Positions 46,586-58,450 of a stretch of DNA of 64,000 bases are shown piece after piece. The translations under genes were made by a program, and so were the position numbers. A model generated the notes under the pieces. That model was not told where the DNA came from. It saw only the letters and a program-made list of their open reading frames with translations, and searched no databases. The DNA is taken from the NCBI GenBank assembly GCA_033026295.1, contig CM065187.1:20060388-20124387 (forward strand), written 5' to 3'. Position 1 is the stretch's first letter, and each line of letters opens with the position of its first letter. This DNA is from Channa striata (taxonomy: Eukaryota; Chordata; Actinopteri; Anabantiformes; Channidae).

Positions 46586-49500
46586 CTGTACTGTATGTAT
46601 GTGAAAATCGAGGTGAGCTCAAATCTTTTCCATTCCATAATGTACACTGCCTCTGCTCGTCCTTCAGTGTAGCATGCATCAGGGAAGACCTCTCAAACAT
46701 GAATGGATTATGGATTTGATTCTAACATATCATAATATAATATCATGAACTGTGTTATTTCTTGTTTGTTGTAATTCAAACCAATATTTGACATAGATTC
46801 TGTCAACAGATTCAACCAGCCACCACAGGAAAGTTAGAAACCTGTTTCTTCCTGTCTGTTAGCCTGTTACATTGACAGAACGTGTTACAGGCATACTGTA
46901 AGCAGCGTTTTACAGCACATAAATCAAAGCAACAGTAATTTCACATATACAGCATATTTAATTGAACACATTGTGGATGAAGACACCTTTTGTTGTGTTA
47001 AAATACAAAAATCAACCATTCCCCTTAGCAGAAGTATTACTAATGTAACCCTAGCGGTACAGAGTGTAGGTACTGAATGTTCTTTCAAGACATTTGTGGG
47101 TACATTAAATACTGTGCTCAGCAACAACTTGCTTACAACAACCTCTGTGAATTTTCCTCTTTCATCACAGAGCCACTTAGCACAGCTAGCTCCTCGAGCA
47201 ATAAAAGATTATAAAACACCTCACGTCAGGCAAAATAACAATGTGTGTTTAGAAAGTCATTATTATGTCTGCACAGCACTTTGGTACAACCACGCCAAAA
47301 ATATGTTGCTGTGCAAAAAAGAATTCCTGCTTTTCCCCTTAGATGATGCATTTGATAATAACAGTTGTTTGTCTGGCTTTTAACGGGTTTCGTGGCACAT
47401 TTCCACCTGCCTGTCCAGCATTGTGTTGTTCTGCTCACCTCATGCATGAATCAGTTATGTTATATTTATCCTTTTTGTCTCGTCCTAGCAGCAACTGGCA
47501 AAAATTTCAGTATCACAAGTTTTCAGACGTAGGCGAAGCTTTGAACCTTTCCTCCTCCACCCACATCTAGAGTGATCTCGCATGCTGGAATATCCTGTGT
47601 TGGCAAAGTCTGAGAGGAAGGGAAGGTTAGCTGGCGGTGGTCACTGGATAGAGCACGCCTGGTTGGTAACATTAAGGAAATATGCATTCTGACCTATATT
47701 ATTGACTGTTAATAAAGAAAGGAAGAAGAAAGGACGGAAGGAAGGAAAGACAGCTTGAGGCATGTTTCAGCAGCAGCTTAAAAGCATTGCTTAGTTGTTT
47801 AGGATACATGCAAACTCAATTGAGTTTGAGCAAATGAGAAGGTTGGTGTCAAAGTTGTGTCGATGCTAAATATTTGTTTTTGTTGTTGGGTGCCAATTAC
47901 CCCCCACCACCACCAACAAAACACACTGGGTTGTTTAAAATTACAAAGACATAAGACATTACCTCACATGGAGGCTGCACCATTCCTATCTCTGTTGGTC
48001 AGACACACACATCCACTCCTTGTGGACCCTTAAAAATGCAAGTTTCTATCATTTAGCCTAGAGTATGCAGCATTAGGCCTGCCAGGGCTCTCACTGGAAC
48101 TTCAAGGGTCCCAGTAACCAACCGCCAAAGGAGAGTGGAATCAGGAAAGAGAAATGGCTCTATTTGTGGATAGATGGCGTAGAAAGGTGGCAGTAAAAGT
48201 TTATTTCTGGAGAATCAAAGACATCAAATGAAGAGGCAATAACATGTGAGAATTCTATTGAAGTAATTCAGGAGATGAAGATGTGATAATAGAGAAAGCA
48301 AACTTTGAGAAAGGTTTAGGTTTGAGTAGAAAATTATGCTGGGGGGAGAAAATGTAAACTATTAATCATGTAAAATAAGAAAAAATTAAAATATATGCAA
48401 GAAATAAATTGGAATGAAGGGGAAGATAATACAGTACACAACCATAAGGAAGTCCAAATGTTGCTGTATGACCTTTATTCCTTTTCACTGACCATACAAA
48501 TACGTCCCTGCAAACCAAAACACACACTCATACCCATTTATTAAGCATTAGTGTCTATTGTAATTTATGTTTTATTAAGAACTGCTGTCTGGTACTGCTG
48601 CTGGTTAGAACATAGGAATCAGATTTACTGTAAGGTGTATTTTTCCATGCATTTGCTGAGATACATTACTTGGAGATGGTGAAAACGTGAAAAAGTGCAG
48701 TTTCTTCAGAAATAAATGGTGTGTTATTGTGTGCGAGGTTTCCTCTGGGCCACTGTAGCAGCCAACTGTGTTCAAGAGAGGAGATTTCCTCTGAAATTAA
48801 TAAGGGGTAAATACAGTGACATGGAGAACAGAAATCATTTTTGACAAATTAGCTGAAATTACCCCAACTGACCTAAATCACCCAAAATTCATGATTATAT
48901 TAGCCCTGTTTCCTAATTTTTGATTTTAACAGGAACTTCACTCACGGCAGCAAACATTTCAGTACCACCATGCTTGTTTGTTCCAATAGCAAAGTAATAC
49001 AGCTGTTATTCAGCATGGAACCATTATAGTAGATTGAAAAGATTTTTATGTTAGAGTGACGTGTCTTTTAAGCATTTGTAGATGGTCTCTTAGAACATTT
49101 TATGACAGCTACCAGTCAATGAAGCAACTGAAGTTACACAGATGAAGATTTAGATGCTGTAAAACCTTTACAAGACAATCGTGAAAGAGTGCTTCCAAGT
49201 CCATGCATAAAATAGCTTTCAGGATGGGACTGAAATAGCTCTGTAAAGGCAAAAACTGTTGGTAACACATTGCACATGCTGTCAAAGCCTTATGGACTTA
49301 TAGTTAGAGCTGTGTGCCAGATATTTGGGCTTGATGTGGATTTGAGTGCTATAACATCTAAGGTGGGGGGATATTTCAATTAAGTAAGGTTTGGGTTTTG
49401 AGTGACAAATTCTACAAACAAAGAACTTAAATACTTGTATGGCAACATTCCAGCATAGAAATTACTGTATTCTACAGCTTTGAAATGAAAATTTTAAAAT

Positions 49501-49937
49501 GTTTTAACATTGTGTGTAATGAAGTCTCCTTTTATTATGTTGTGTGTTTTGTTTGTGTACAGCACTTTCATAAATAAAGTTGAATTGGATCGGATTTATG
49601 CAGCCTTTTACTCCGCTGCTTTCCCTGCAGCCATTTGTCCTGCTCATGTACTGTTTTGTTGAAAAACTAATTAGAAAACGGGTTATGCATGCACAAGGTT
49701 AAGATGTCAGTGTCCTCCAATAGGAATCTATAGTACTTGGGTAAATAGTTTTTTTTTTATCTTACACCCTGAGGAAACTAGGTTTTCCCTTAGACTGACA
49801 GTTAAGAATTCAGCTTCCTTAACATGTCCATGTAAAACCAATGTTTAAAGTAAATTGAAAAATCATATCTTCCTCACTTTCACAATAAGGTGGATCACTG
49901 CTCAGAGGATCCTGGTGGGTCTGGTCTTATATGTGTA
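46586..49937 (+). other. Intron, no supported gene
   Basis: About 3.35 kb of AT-rich intron. A purine-rich GGAA/GAAG run at about 47720-47750 and the tail-like remnant near 49573-49590 are the only structures noticed. Confidence 0.55.
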
Positions 49938-50028
49938 AATATATATATGAGTGTGTGTGTGTGTGTGTATGCGTATAGAGAGAGAGAGAAAGAGAGACAG
50001 AGATAGATAGATAGATAGATAGATAGAT
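49938..50028. repeat. Compound microsatellite (TA)n(GT)n(GA)n(GATA)n
   Basis: Successive runs of AT, GT (about 49951-49968), GA and GATA (about 50001-50027) units. Confidence 0.95.
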
Positions 50029-50458
50029 TTGATTTTGCAAAAGTGGATTTCTACTCTATGTCAGAGCATGTTGTGTTTGTGCGTATGTTTATGTTAAGGC
50101 TGTTAATTGTGTGGGTTGGGATGTGAGGCAGTGCTTTGCGCAGCAGGAAGTGCCATTCCTGCATCCATTCTTCAACTACAGTGTGCACTAATTCAGTCAA
50201 GCAGCCTGTTAAACAGCAGAAAGCCAATTTAGCACAGCTCAGCTTGACAAGCTCATAGAAAGGACTGAACTAACAAACACAACATCTTCCAAGTGCATGT
50301 TCTTGTGTTTGCTGCTTATTAACAAATGCACATATGCAAATATCATATTAGGCACAAATACTTCTGGCCCAGTATTTTGTCCATTTGGACATATAATTGC
50401 AGCATTAGATTCAGTTCAGTAGAAAACATAATTTTTCATTTTGTATTGTTGATTCTAA

Positions 50459-50477
50459 TATATATACATATACATAT

Positions 50478-50510
<33 letters not shown>
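50459..50510. repeat. Compound (TA)n(CATA)n(CA)n microsatellite
   Basis: It directly abuts the antisense SINE-type tail at 50511. Confidence 0.9.
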
Positions 50511-50512
<2 letters not shown>

Positions 50513-51071
50513 TTTACATTTAATCTTTTAGCAGACGCTTTTAATCAAAGTATCTGGAAGTCCCACAGGACCTAAGCTCTGTCATCTTAACAATCTTTGG
50601 AGGTGTTTCCCATATCAACTTTGGGAATTCCAGCATGTACACGGCACAGATGTTCCTGTACACTGTGCCTGCCGCTTGGTTATGGTGTTCCATGTATGAT
50701 CTGCCTGCTAGCATCTTGCACACTGCTGTTAGGTGCTGGAGTTTCTCAGAGCCATCATTGCACAGCCTCCACCTGGGGTCCTGCCTGCTGTGGTAGATCC
50801 CGGCCTCTATTGATCTTGTACTCAGAGCCTGCTCCTGTGCTGCTAGGATTAGTGCCTCTGTGCTGTCTTTCAGTTCAGCTTTGTCCAACCACTCGTAGGA
50901 GTTTTCGATATCAGCCACTTCTTCTATCTGCCGGTGATACATACCGTGCAGGGGTTTGTCCTTCCATGAGGGTTCCTGCTCTTCCTCCCCATGTTCCTCT
51001 GGTTTCTTCTGCCTGAGGTATTCGCTAAGCACATCAGTTGGGGGCATCTTCCTGATGTATTCATGGAGCTT
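50511..51071 (-). mobile_element. Antisense REL-endonuclease-type LINE fragment joined to SINE-like tail
   Basis: The minus strand holds a 168-codon open frame (51047 down to 50541). Similarity extends a little upstream as KLHEYIRK to 51071. Motifs include LSEYLRQKKPEE, PSWKDKPLHGMYHRQIEEVA, QEQALSTRSIEAGIYHSRQD and RNICAVYMLEFPKL. This is the region just before the restriction-like endonuclease in R2/R4/NeSL-type non-LTR polyproteins of fish and cnidarians. The family's Cys-Cys-His-Cys zinc motif is present but its first Cys is Trp (W93, C96, H105, C110). A frameshift follows (VKMTELRSCGTSRY, where NDR.K.LWDFQ is expected) and the endonuclease core is lost. The sequence then joins a TTTGATTAAAAGCGTCTGCT tail at about 50550. 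It is an inactive fragment. The clade name is from memory of motifs. Confidence 0.8.
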
Positions 51072-51144
51072 AGTTGTTTAGTTTTAGTTAGTTGCTTAGT
51101 TGCTCTGAAACAATCCAGCACATAACATAAAAAATTCCCCACTC

Positions 51145-51167
51145 ACATACACACACACACACACACA
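51145..51167. repeat. (CA)n microsatellite
   Basis: Short CA run between the LINE fragment and the next SINE piece. Confidence 0.9.
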
Positions 51168-51171
51168 AAGA

Positions 51172-51312
51172 CCATAGGGTCAGTGGCTCGATCCCCGCTC
51201 AGGTGAGCATGGCAGGTATCGGCGTCGGTGTGTGAGCATGTGTGTGAATGAGAAGCTACATTGTAAAGCGCTCTGCATAAAAGCGCTATATAAGCGAGCA
51301 TTTAGCATTTAC
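51172..51312 (+). mobile_element. SINE, 5'-truncated copy
   Basis: GTGGCTCGATCCCCGCTCAG carries the B-box-like core. It is followed by GGTGTGTGAGCATGTGTGTG and the tail GTAAAGCGCTCTGCATAAAA plus GCGCTATATAAGCGAGCATT. The tail combines features of the two tail types seen elsewhere in the window. The A-box is missing. Confidence 0.65.
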
Positions 51313-51473
51313 CATATATGTACGTATATATAATAAATAAAAATCTGTGGATAGATAGATAAATCTATCTCTCTATCATTCACAGTCTATGAGACGTCCA
51401 TTAAAATTAAATGGCTTTTGGCTTTTAAGGAGAATTTGCTTCATAATGTATTTCTATGTATATCTAGTTGAGG

Positions 51474-51600
51474 GTGACTGTGGCTCAGCACGGTCGTTCA
51501 CCAATCGCACAGTTGTTGGTTCGATCCCTGGCTCCTCTGGTCACATGTCGAAGTGTCCTTGAGCAAGACACTTAACCCCACTTACCTAATACCTAAAGGT
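51474..51600 (+). mobile_element. SINE head, 3'-truncated copy
   Basis: GGGTGACTGTGGCTCAGCAC (A-box-like), GTTGTTGGTTCGATCCCTGG (B-box), TCACATGTCGAAGTGTCCTT and GAGCAAGACACTTAACCCC. It is the best-preserved tRNA-like head in the window. The body after TTAACCCC and the tail are missing. Confidence 0.7.
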
Positions 51601-52522
51601 TCATGTTATGAACACATGTTAAACCACTTTCCGTCCCCGTTAGACGTCACTTGAGGTTGTTGTAGTTCACTGACACGTTAATAATCTGCTCTGTAACCCT
51701 TATCTAGCAGTGATGGATGAATCTGTGGAGATTTGCATACTCAGCATCACATGTCCATATTTGCTGTTAACACACACACATGGTTTTTCACTTTAGAGCT
51801 CTTGTGCTACAGTGTGTACAGGTTTACAAGAAAAAAAAGGATACAGACACGATCAGTAGATAAGAAAGACTGTACAGATAGGATTAGAAAACAGAGAGAA
51901 TGGGAAAATTGGAAATTGGGAACCGAAAGTAGACAGCGTTTCACTCTCTGAATATATATCTCTCTCTCTCTCTCTCTCTCTCTGTCTACTGTATATACTG
52001 TATATACATACACTGATAAAGGATACAGCACAGTACAAATGTATTTATATAAAAAAAATGATGTGAAACAAACATTCAAAAATGATTTACTTGCAGTTTT
52101 TATTTGTGTTATAACATTTGTATTTGGTCAAAGAGATTTTGAAAGATTTTAGCACCTATGGACAAGGTTCAAGTTTGTAAAAGTTCTATTGCCACTATGC
52201 CATAAGTGTCTACAGTGTTGATTCAGTGTTGCAGCTCAATTTTAATCACAATTTAAGTTGTTTATGTTTTGAATTTGTTTCCTTTGGGTGTTCTTCATCC
52301 TTCAGACTTATTAATTTTATGTAGGTCAAGAATTTCAAGAGTGATAACATGCCAGCAAACACACCAAACATGTGATTAATGTGACACTATGCATGACTAT
52401 TTCCCTAGGTAAAGCATTAGTTCATTGTTCAGATACAGAAAAAAGAGCTGTGCTGAAATTTTACTCTAACAATCATTTTATTCAAGAGATCCATTTGACA
52501 TGAAGCTTTTTTGTTTTTGCAG
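51601..52522 (+). other. Intron 3' end before the common exon
   Basis: It contains a (TC)n run at 51959-51983 followed by TGTATATAC repeats. It ends with AAGCTTTTTTGTTTTTGCAG, a good acceptor. Confidence 0.7.
51959..51983. repeat. (TC)12 microsatellite
   Basis: Perfect TC run followed by a GTCTACTGTATATAC direct-repeat stretch. Confidence 0.95.
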
Positions 52523-52635
52523 AGTCTCCTCCAGAGAGGACAGGTCGCCGACGCAGCATGCCAGGCAGCTCCTCAGACAAGACCACGCCCGCCATGGAGG
52601 CTACACCGGCCGCTGCCACACCTTTCAGAGTCACC
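52523..52635 (+). CDS. dab2ip: dab2ip common exon: SPPERTGRRRSMPGSS linker
   Basis: Internal coding exon of 113 bp after TTTTTGCAG and before GTGAGTAC. It starts with AG, completing GAG with the G left by any of four upstream exons, then encodes 37 codons: SPPERTGRRRSMPGSSSD..., ending ATPAAATPFRVT, and stops in phase 0. Human DAB2IP reads SPQERPGSRRSLPGS...SAATPFRVT at this place, so identity is clear. It is the exon where all 5' variants meet. The segment is a Ser/Pro/Arg-rich, probably disordered linker. The RRRSMPGS motif looks like a basophilic-kinase/14-3-3-type phosphosite context, which is inference only. It joins in phase 0 to the exon at 58451, the TG of FRVT-GFLSRR matching the family. 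Confidence 0.95.
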
Positions 52636-55600
52636 GTGAGTACTGTGAGTTTGTTTTTTATGTATTGTCTGTTTGCCCTCCTTCTCTGTTTGTTTTACTC
52701 CTTGACTGCGTATTTATTTTGCCTCAGCAGGATGTTGGTTTTAGATCAATGTCTGCAGAAGCCTGGTCTGCTGTCCAGATGGACCCATGCCAATCTGAAA
52801 CACATTTACTTCAAATGTTGGAGTGGGCACTTTGATGTTTCCACATCACACATCTACACATCTTGGGTTTATGTTCAGCACATAATCCTTCACAGCCTTT
52901 TGACATCCCGATGCAAAATAATACTGTCATCCTTCAACTAAGCAAACACATGCACATGTCCACACCTGCGCGTCACTCATTCAACATTCATAACTGTATA
53001 GCAGTTCTTTGTCTGTCAGCTTGCTCTAACCAATGTTCAGTATGCTATCATATGTATAGCTGAACAATTAGCTAATGAAGCAAAAAATTCTGACATGAAT
53101 CAACAGTTAAAGCTAATTAGCAGTGCCTATTTTTTCTTCAAATTGTAGCAAGTATGCTAAGTTGCTGTGTTAATGTGTTAAGGCTAAAATACATTTTATT
53201 TTAATTTCTTTTATATCACCATGAACTTTTGCCATAACAACATTCTGCTGAAATGTAGAGTGTGTAAACTATTTCTCTGTGTGTGTTTTTTGTCTTTTTG
53301 ATTTGGATTCTTTTTGAATGAGTGAGTTCATGTAAATCAAGATATAAAAAGACCAAAAGAACTGAAACAAGAAGGTTCAGATTTAAGGGCTAAATATTGA
53401 TTAAGTGTTGGTTAAGCATCTGCCTGTGCTCTGCTGGGGAGAGTGAGAAGAGGAGCACTGCAGCAGAACAAAACTGCACGAAGGATCATTTCCAAGTCAA
53501 TGCATGACCCTCTGCTGCACCTGTCCTCATGCTGCCCCCTTCTGGCATCGTACAGTAGCTCAGCAAACAAAGTTCCCCATACCGACTTCAGCGGAATGAA
53601 AACTAACAAAGGAATAAGATAAGAAAAAGTTTGATGTCATTCATCTTAGTTAAATAATAAAAATAATAAATGAATACAAAATATAATAAATATTGAATTC
53701 TGATAGATCAGCTGGATCCATATACTGTGCAGAATGATAAGAGATACAAGCAAGTGGTAGTTTTATCCTCCTTCTCTCCTCCATCTCCCAGTTATAGCAA
53801 TGACAAATCACCACTCACTGTTCTCCCTTCAGTGAAAGGAGTTGTGGTGACATCTAAAGTACCCCTCCTAAGCCTTGAGCTAAATCTGTCAAAATGTTTT
53901 TTCTCACATTCTTTGCAGAGACTGGATTCAGTAGATGGGACTCATGTACACACAGAAATACAAAATAGCATCCTTCAATGCTTCTCACGAACAATTTCTC
54001 ACCAGTAGGTATAGACAAAAACTGGAATCTATCCAAAGCCTAATCATCTACAACCATTCCAAATATAGTGAAGGACTGCATAAATTAAATCTCAAAAGTT
54101 ACAACTTTCCCATTCCTTTCCCATTGCATTAGCTGACTGAATTTATCCTCACGTGTGTCTTTAGCTCTTTATTTAATCTCTCAAGACCCCATTTTCCCTA
54201 CCTCAGATATGAGCCGGGGTCTAATTTGACAGGTATGTCAGGCTGTGCTAGAGGACAACAAGAGAGGTTGATATGGAAGCAGGGAATACCCTGCTGATTG
54301 TCTAGGTGCTGATTCTATCAGCACCATTAGGGAGGCCTTAAATTGCTAAGTCAAGGGAAAAGAATTAACTTTTTGGTTTAATTTCATGAAAAAGGGAAAA
54401 CCAAAAAAAGCACAACATTAAGTTGTCCTCTTGGTGCCCATTTAATTGGTTGGACAGGCTAAGATTATAATCAGCTGTGCAAGCCTGTTATCCTTGCTCT
54501 TTCATTCTCTCCCTCTGACATCTCTCACACACACTTTTTCTCACACACACTCGCACACACATACAGGCAAAAGGGTAACATGCGTTTGCACTGTAAACAA
54601 GATATTGTTTGTTTATCCTCAGTCTACAATAATAAAATAACCCAGGACAGTTTTGACAACCCTGGCTCTCCTCTATTTTTGGGATGCTTGTTAAATCAGA
54701 TTATTCCATCCTCTTATTCCCTTAATTAGCTATCAAATGTGGAATAAAGGACGCATTGAAATACAAGCGAACATGTGACAGTGCAGTGCCCCCTGTCGGG
54801 TCTCCCTGGCTTTAATAGCCACATCATGTTTGTTCTGCAGGTAGGTGTTTGCAAAAGTTAAAGGACCAGACATTACAGAACTTTAACACAACACTGATTA
54901 ATTAACGGAAGGCTCGTGATAGTATTTACATCCTGTGAACATTTAATTCATGCACTGTTATTCATTAATATCATTCAACAAGCACTCGAGGAGTTGGATT
55001 GTTGTGAGACGCTGTGTAGTTGCCGCGCAATCGAAAGCCACGGTGCTTTGAAATGGTCACATTCATGGCAGGAAGAGGTCAAGTCTTGTACATCAGGGTT
55101 TTTTTCAGTTGTCAGGAAACGTTAACCATCGCTTTTTTGACATGTAATAATTGACAGGTGAAAACTATGCTAAGACCAGATTTGATTAGACTATAGACCA
55201 CAGGGAGGAACAAACTGTCTGCCTGTGTCGGCCTGTTTCAGCGCCAGCTTGATTCTCTGTTCTGCCAGTGCTGTGCTCTGCTAAGCCCTGATCTGCCAGT
55301 GACCTTGTCACTCATTTGATGTGCTTTTCTCCTCACTTTCTCCCTCATTTAGTTTCATTTCATTGCTTTTTTTATCAACTCATGCTCTGCCACCTCCGCA
55401 TTGTGCTCTATTTTTTCCACTTATCCTGCTCATATAGCTCATTCCTCCCTGGAAGAGATTTAATGTCGTTTTCTCCAAATTTCGACGGGTCTTACCTCTT
55501 TCTCTGTTCTCTCTCTTTTTTTCTGCGTTTGTCTTTTTTATGCCATGCAATTTTTTTTCCTGTTCCTTTCTTGTTCATCTTGAATGAGGATCTGCTGTAT

Positions 55601-56484
55601 TAAATGCCAACATTTATCTGATGTTAAGATCAGCAGTCACTCATAAAGACGAAGAAGAATAGGTTGTTCACATCTGCTGACCTACACCCTGTCCAGAAGC
55701 TCTCCAAGAGCTTTGATAGGTAGACTTAAGTGCAAAGTAGTGTTGGTAAATGTCACGTTGCTGTTCATGTGCATTTGAGAGCATGAAAGGGACAACAAGG
55801 AATAGAAAATGATCTGATAAATGACAGGCTTTTTGTTCATTTCCGCTTGATTTTGTTTCTCTTTCTACCTCTCCATTTCCAAATCCATCCATCAGAGAAA
55901 GGAGAGGAATAAAAACTGAACGAGCAGCTACTAATCAATCCCCATCGCCTACAGGGACAAGTGTCTATTCACTGACTTATTTCTGCAGATGGGGAAAAAG
56001 AGAAGCTGTTTAATTTGTTAGCTGTGAATATGCCAACAGCAGCAGGCACACACACTCTGGGGACTATGAGAAGGAGGCATGGAATTAGAAGGAATTTGGA
56101 GAGGATTGTGAATCATGATATGCAGAAATGGTCGAGATGTATGTCAGTGTTTGTGTATATTGTATGTATGGGAGTTTTGCTGCTGCGCAGCAATTCATTG
56201 CCATCAAAAAGGCAAAGGCATGTGGTTCTCCTCAAGAGGCCCCTATCAAGAGCCTCACTGACAGCTGTGACTCAGCCCAGTTCATTTAGTTAATAGCCTC
56301 TGAACAGAGTTCACTGGTGGCAGGGAGCAGTAGTGAGCCATTTACTGACCCCTTTCCTGTAAGCTTACATATATACTGTCATTAAGTCGGCTAAATAAAG
56401 CATTACTAATATAACTACAAAGTCGCCATTTAAGTGAAGCTAAATGCTGTGATTTTCAACACATTATAAGTAAATATGCATTGC

Positions 56485-56543
56485 ATACATTATATAGCAT
56501 AGGCCCATTTTGGGCGAAATTGGGCCTATGCTTTATAATGTAT
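56485..56543. repeat. Hairpin with 23-bp arms
   Basis: Arms at 56485-56507 and 56521-56543 are inverted copies with one mismatch (core GCATAGGCCCA / TGGGCCTATGC), separated by a 13-nt loop. Confidence 0.9.
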
Positions 56544-56698
56544 GTTCTCTTTATGAAGTCGGCAACAGTTTTTTAAAGCTGCTGTTTAATCGATGTTTCT
56601 TGCAAAATACTAAAAATTCTTTTATAAAGACGAAAACGTTTTTGAACACTGATTAAAGAGCAACTTTAAAAAACCGCTGCCGACTTTATAAAGAGAAC
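56544..56698. repeat. Imperfect palindrome with 35-bp terminal arms, MITE-like
   Basis: The arms at 56544-56578 and 56664-56698 match inverted at 32 of 35 bases (ends GTTCTCTTTAT / ATAAAGAGAAC). Pairing continues inward (CTGTTTAATC / GATTAAAGAG). The element begins at the base after the hairpin at 56485-56543. A foldback or MITE origin is likely. No clear target-site duplication is seen. Confidence 0.8.
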
Positions 56699-58450
56699 AC
56701 AAAATGTGCTTTAAAGAGGTATCACAGTTTAGCGTTGGGATTTCATAAAGTTTGCGTGATAACAAGGGGCTTTGTCAAAACCAAAGCAGCCAAAGCAAGA
56801 ATATCCTGGATGTGCTTTCAATCAAGCTACAGAGTAGCCTCTTTGCTTTGCTAGGAAAGTCTCACATTTTGTTAAATTCCATGTCCAACAGTGGATTGTA
56901 AAGCATGCTTTCGGTCATAAATGTATTTTCTCCATGCTCAAACTGAGCTGTTCTCTGACACTTCAAAAACACCTTCCACGGCTACAGATGAGCGTTTACT
57001 ACTGTTTCTACAGTCCGGGCAGTATTCTTCCTGACTCCTAAACTGAACTTCTTGTGTTAAATGAATTGAGCCTTTCATTTTTTTGGATGGTTTTTCAAAA
57101 TAACAGTTAATTAATGATTTTTTTTTTTTTTGGGGTCCTGCTGTAATGTACATAAACAGCACATTCAAAAATCAGCCTTTTCCACTGGGACTGTTTTTAG
57201 TATACTTAAGTTCATCGTTCAGTGTGACAACATGAAGTGTGTGCCTAACATTTAAGTGTAGCATAGGTTTGGGATCCTGCTGCAGTCACATACTGTACTC
57301 ACACCCTAAGGAAGCGCTCACTCTTGTGATTGGAGTTTAAATGTACTGACATTAACAAGGCTTTGTTTCATGCCCAGAGTGCTTCCTAATGGCAGGTGTT
57401 GTTCATCAGGATACTGTGTCTGCTCTGTGATCAGTTGGCAAAATGTCTGGAAGTCACTCTCTAATTATCCCCATTTCATTGTTGCCCATGCAGTTTTTTT
57501 GTCATGTGTTGCCTATCACCATCTTGTAAAATGTGTATATGTCTGAGAATAAGGATAAGTCAGACGACAGTCCCTTAAGGTTCTGAGTTGCTCTGCTGAA
57601 GTTGTTCAGTCAACAGTTCAGCTTAGAAGTCAGCTGACTGTAATAAAAAGCTACACCCGAGTCTGAACACTACCTATTTTAGTACTTCCTCCTGGCTCCA
57701 CAAAGCCTATTGTCCTCCTTTTTGATTCTCCTCTTCTTCTTCTTCTTGTGCTTCTTGATCTTCTTTGCTGAAAATCTAAAAAAATAAATAAATCAGGGTT
57801 TGTCTCTAAACTTGCAACATCCTGCCATTTCTGCGCCACATCACCATTTGTTCAGATTCTCTCGCTCTTAAAGCCACCCAACAGTTGCCATGGAGATGGC
57901 AAGGTGCTTGGGGGAGTGTGATTGCAGATGTTAGAAGAAGTAAACACATAGACAAAGAGAAGAAAGAGAAAACGAATAAAGGGTTTTATTCATTGAATTA
58001 GTATATGAAAAAACACACAATGTTTGCAAGTTGCAAAATTTGTCACAGACGACTATAATTAGCGCTGCAGGAAGCAACCTATAATTTTCCTAAAAAGATA
58101 GCCTATCAGCTTGTTATGTCTGGGCTTTATGTGAATCCTTTTAGTTTTTTTTGACTGTGCATATTTAAGATTTTGCTGATAGTTTTATGTTGCTTTGTAT
58201 TCAAGATGTATTCAGTGTCCTGACCTGAATTTTTTGATTATCATCACACTCACTGTGAAATGAAGATCTATAATCATTTATTAGCCGGTAACTATTCATG
58301 ACATCAAGCCTTGCCAAATTTCAGATGCGTAAGGTAAATGTTGATAGGAATACATTCTGTACTGCTGCCAAGTTGTGCTTGAATGATTGACATCTCAGAG
58401 AGTTTGAAAGTTGGGGTGACCGACTCACTGTCTCTTTCTTTCTCTGTCAG

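Larger units (their letters stand above)
52636..58450 (+). other. dab2ip intron between the common exons
   Basis: This 5.8 kb intron starts GTGAGTAC and ends TTTCTCTGTCAG. It contains the paired palindromes at 56485-56698 and a short (CTT)n run near 57731-57747. I see no coding exon. A stretch at about 53400-53620 is mildly coding-like but unrecognised. Confidence 0.75.

Noticed and set aside
49557..49590. Another (AATTG)-tailed retroposon end
   Set aside because: Only about 30 bp resemble the tail (AATAAAGTTGAATTGGAT); too short to call as an element.
50597..51016. 139-codon open frame on + strand
   Set aside because: It is the shadow of the minus-strand LINE frame, which carries the recognisable motifs.
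53412..53609. Possible LINE C-terminal fragment around 53400-53620
   Set aside because: Some codon-like order on both strands, but no motif I could match with confidence.
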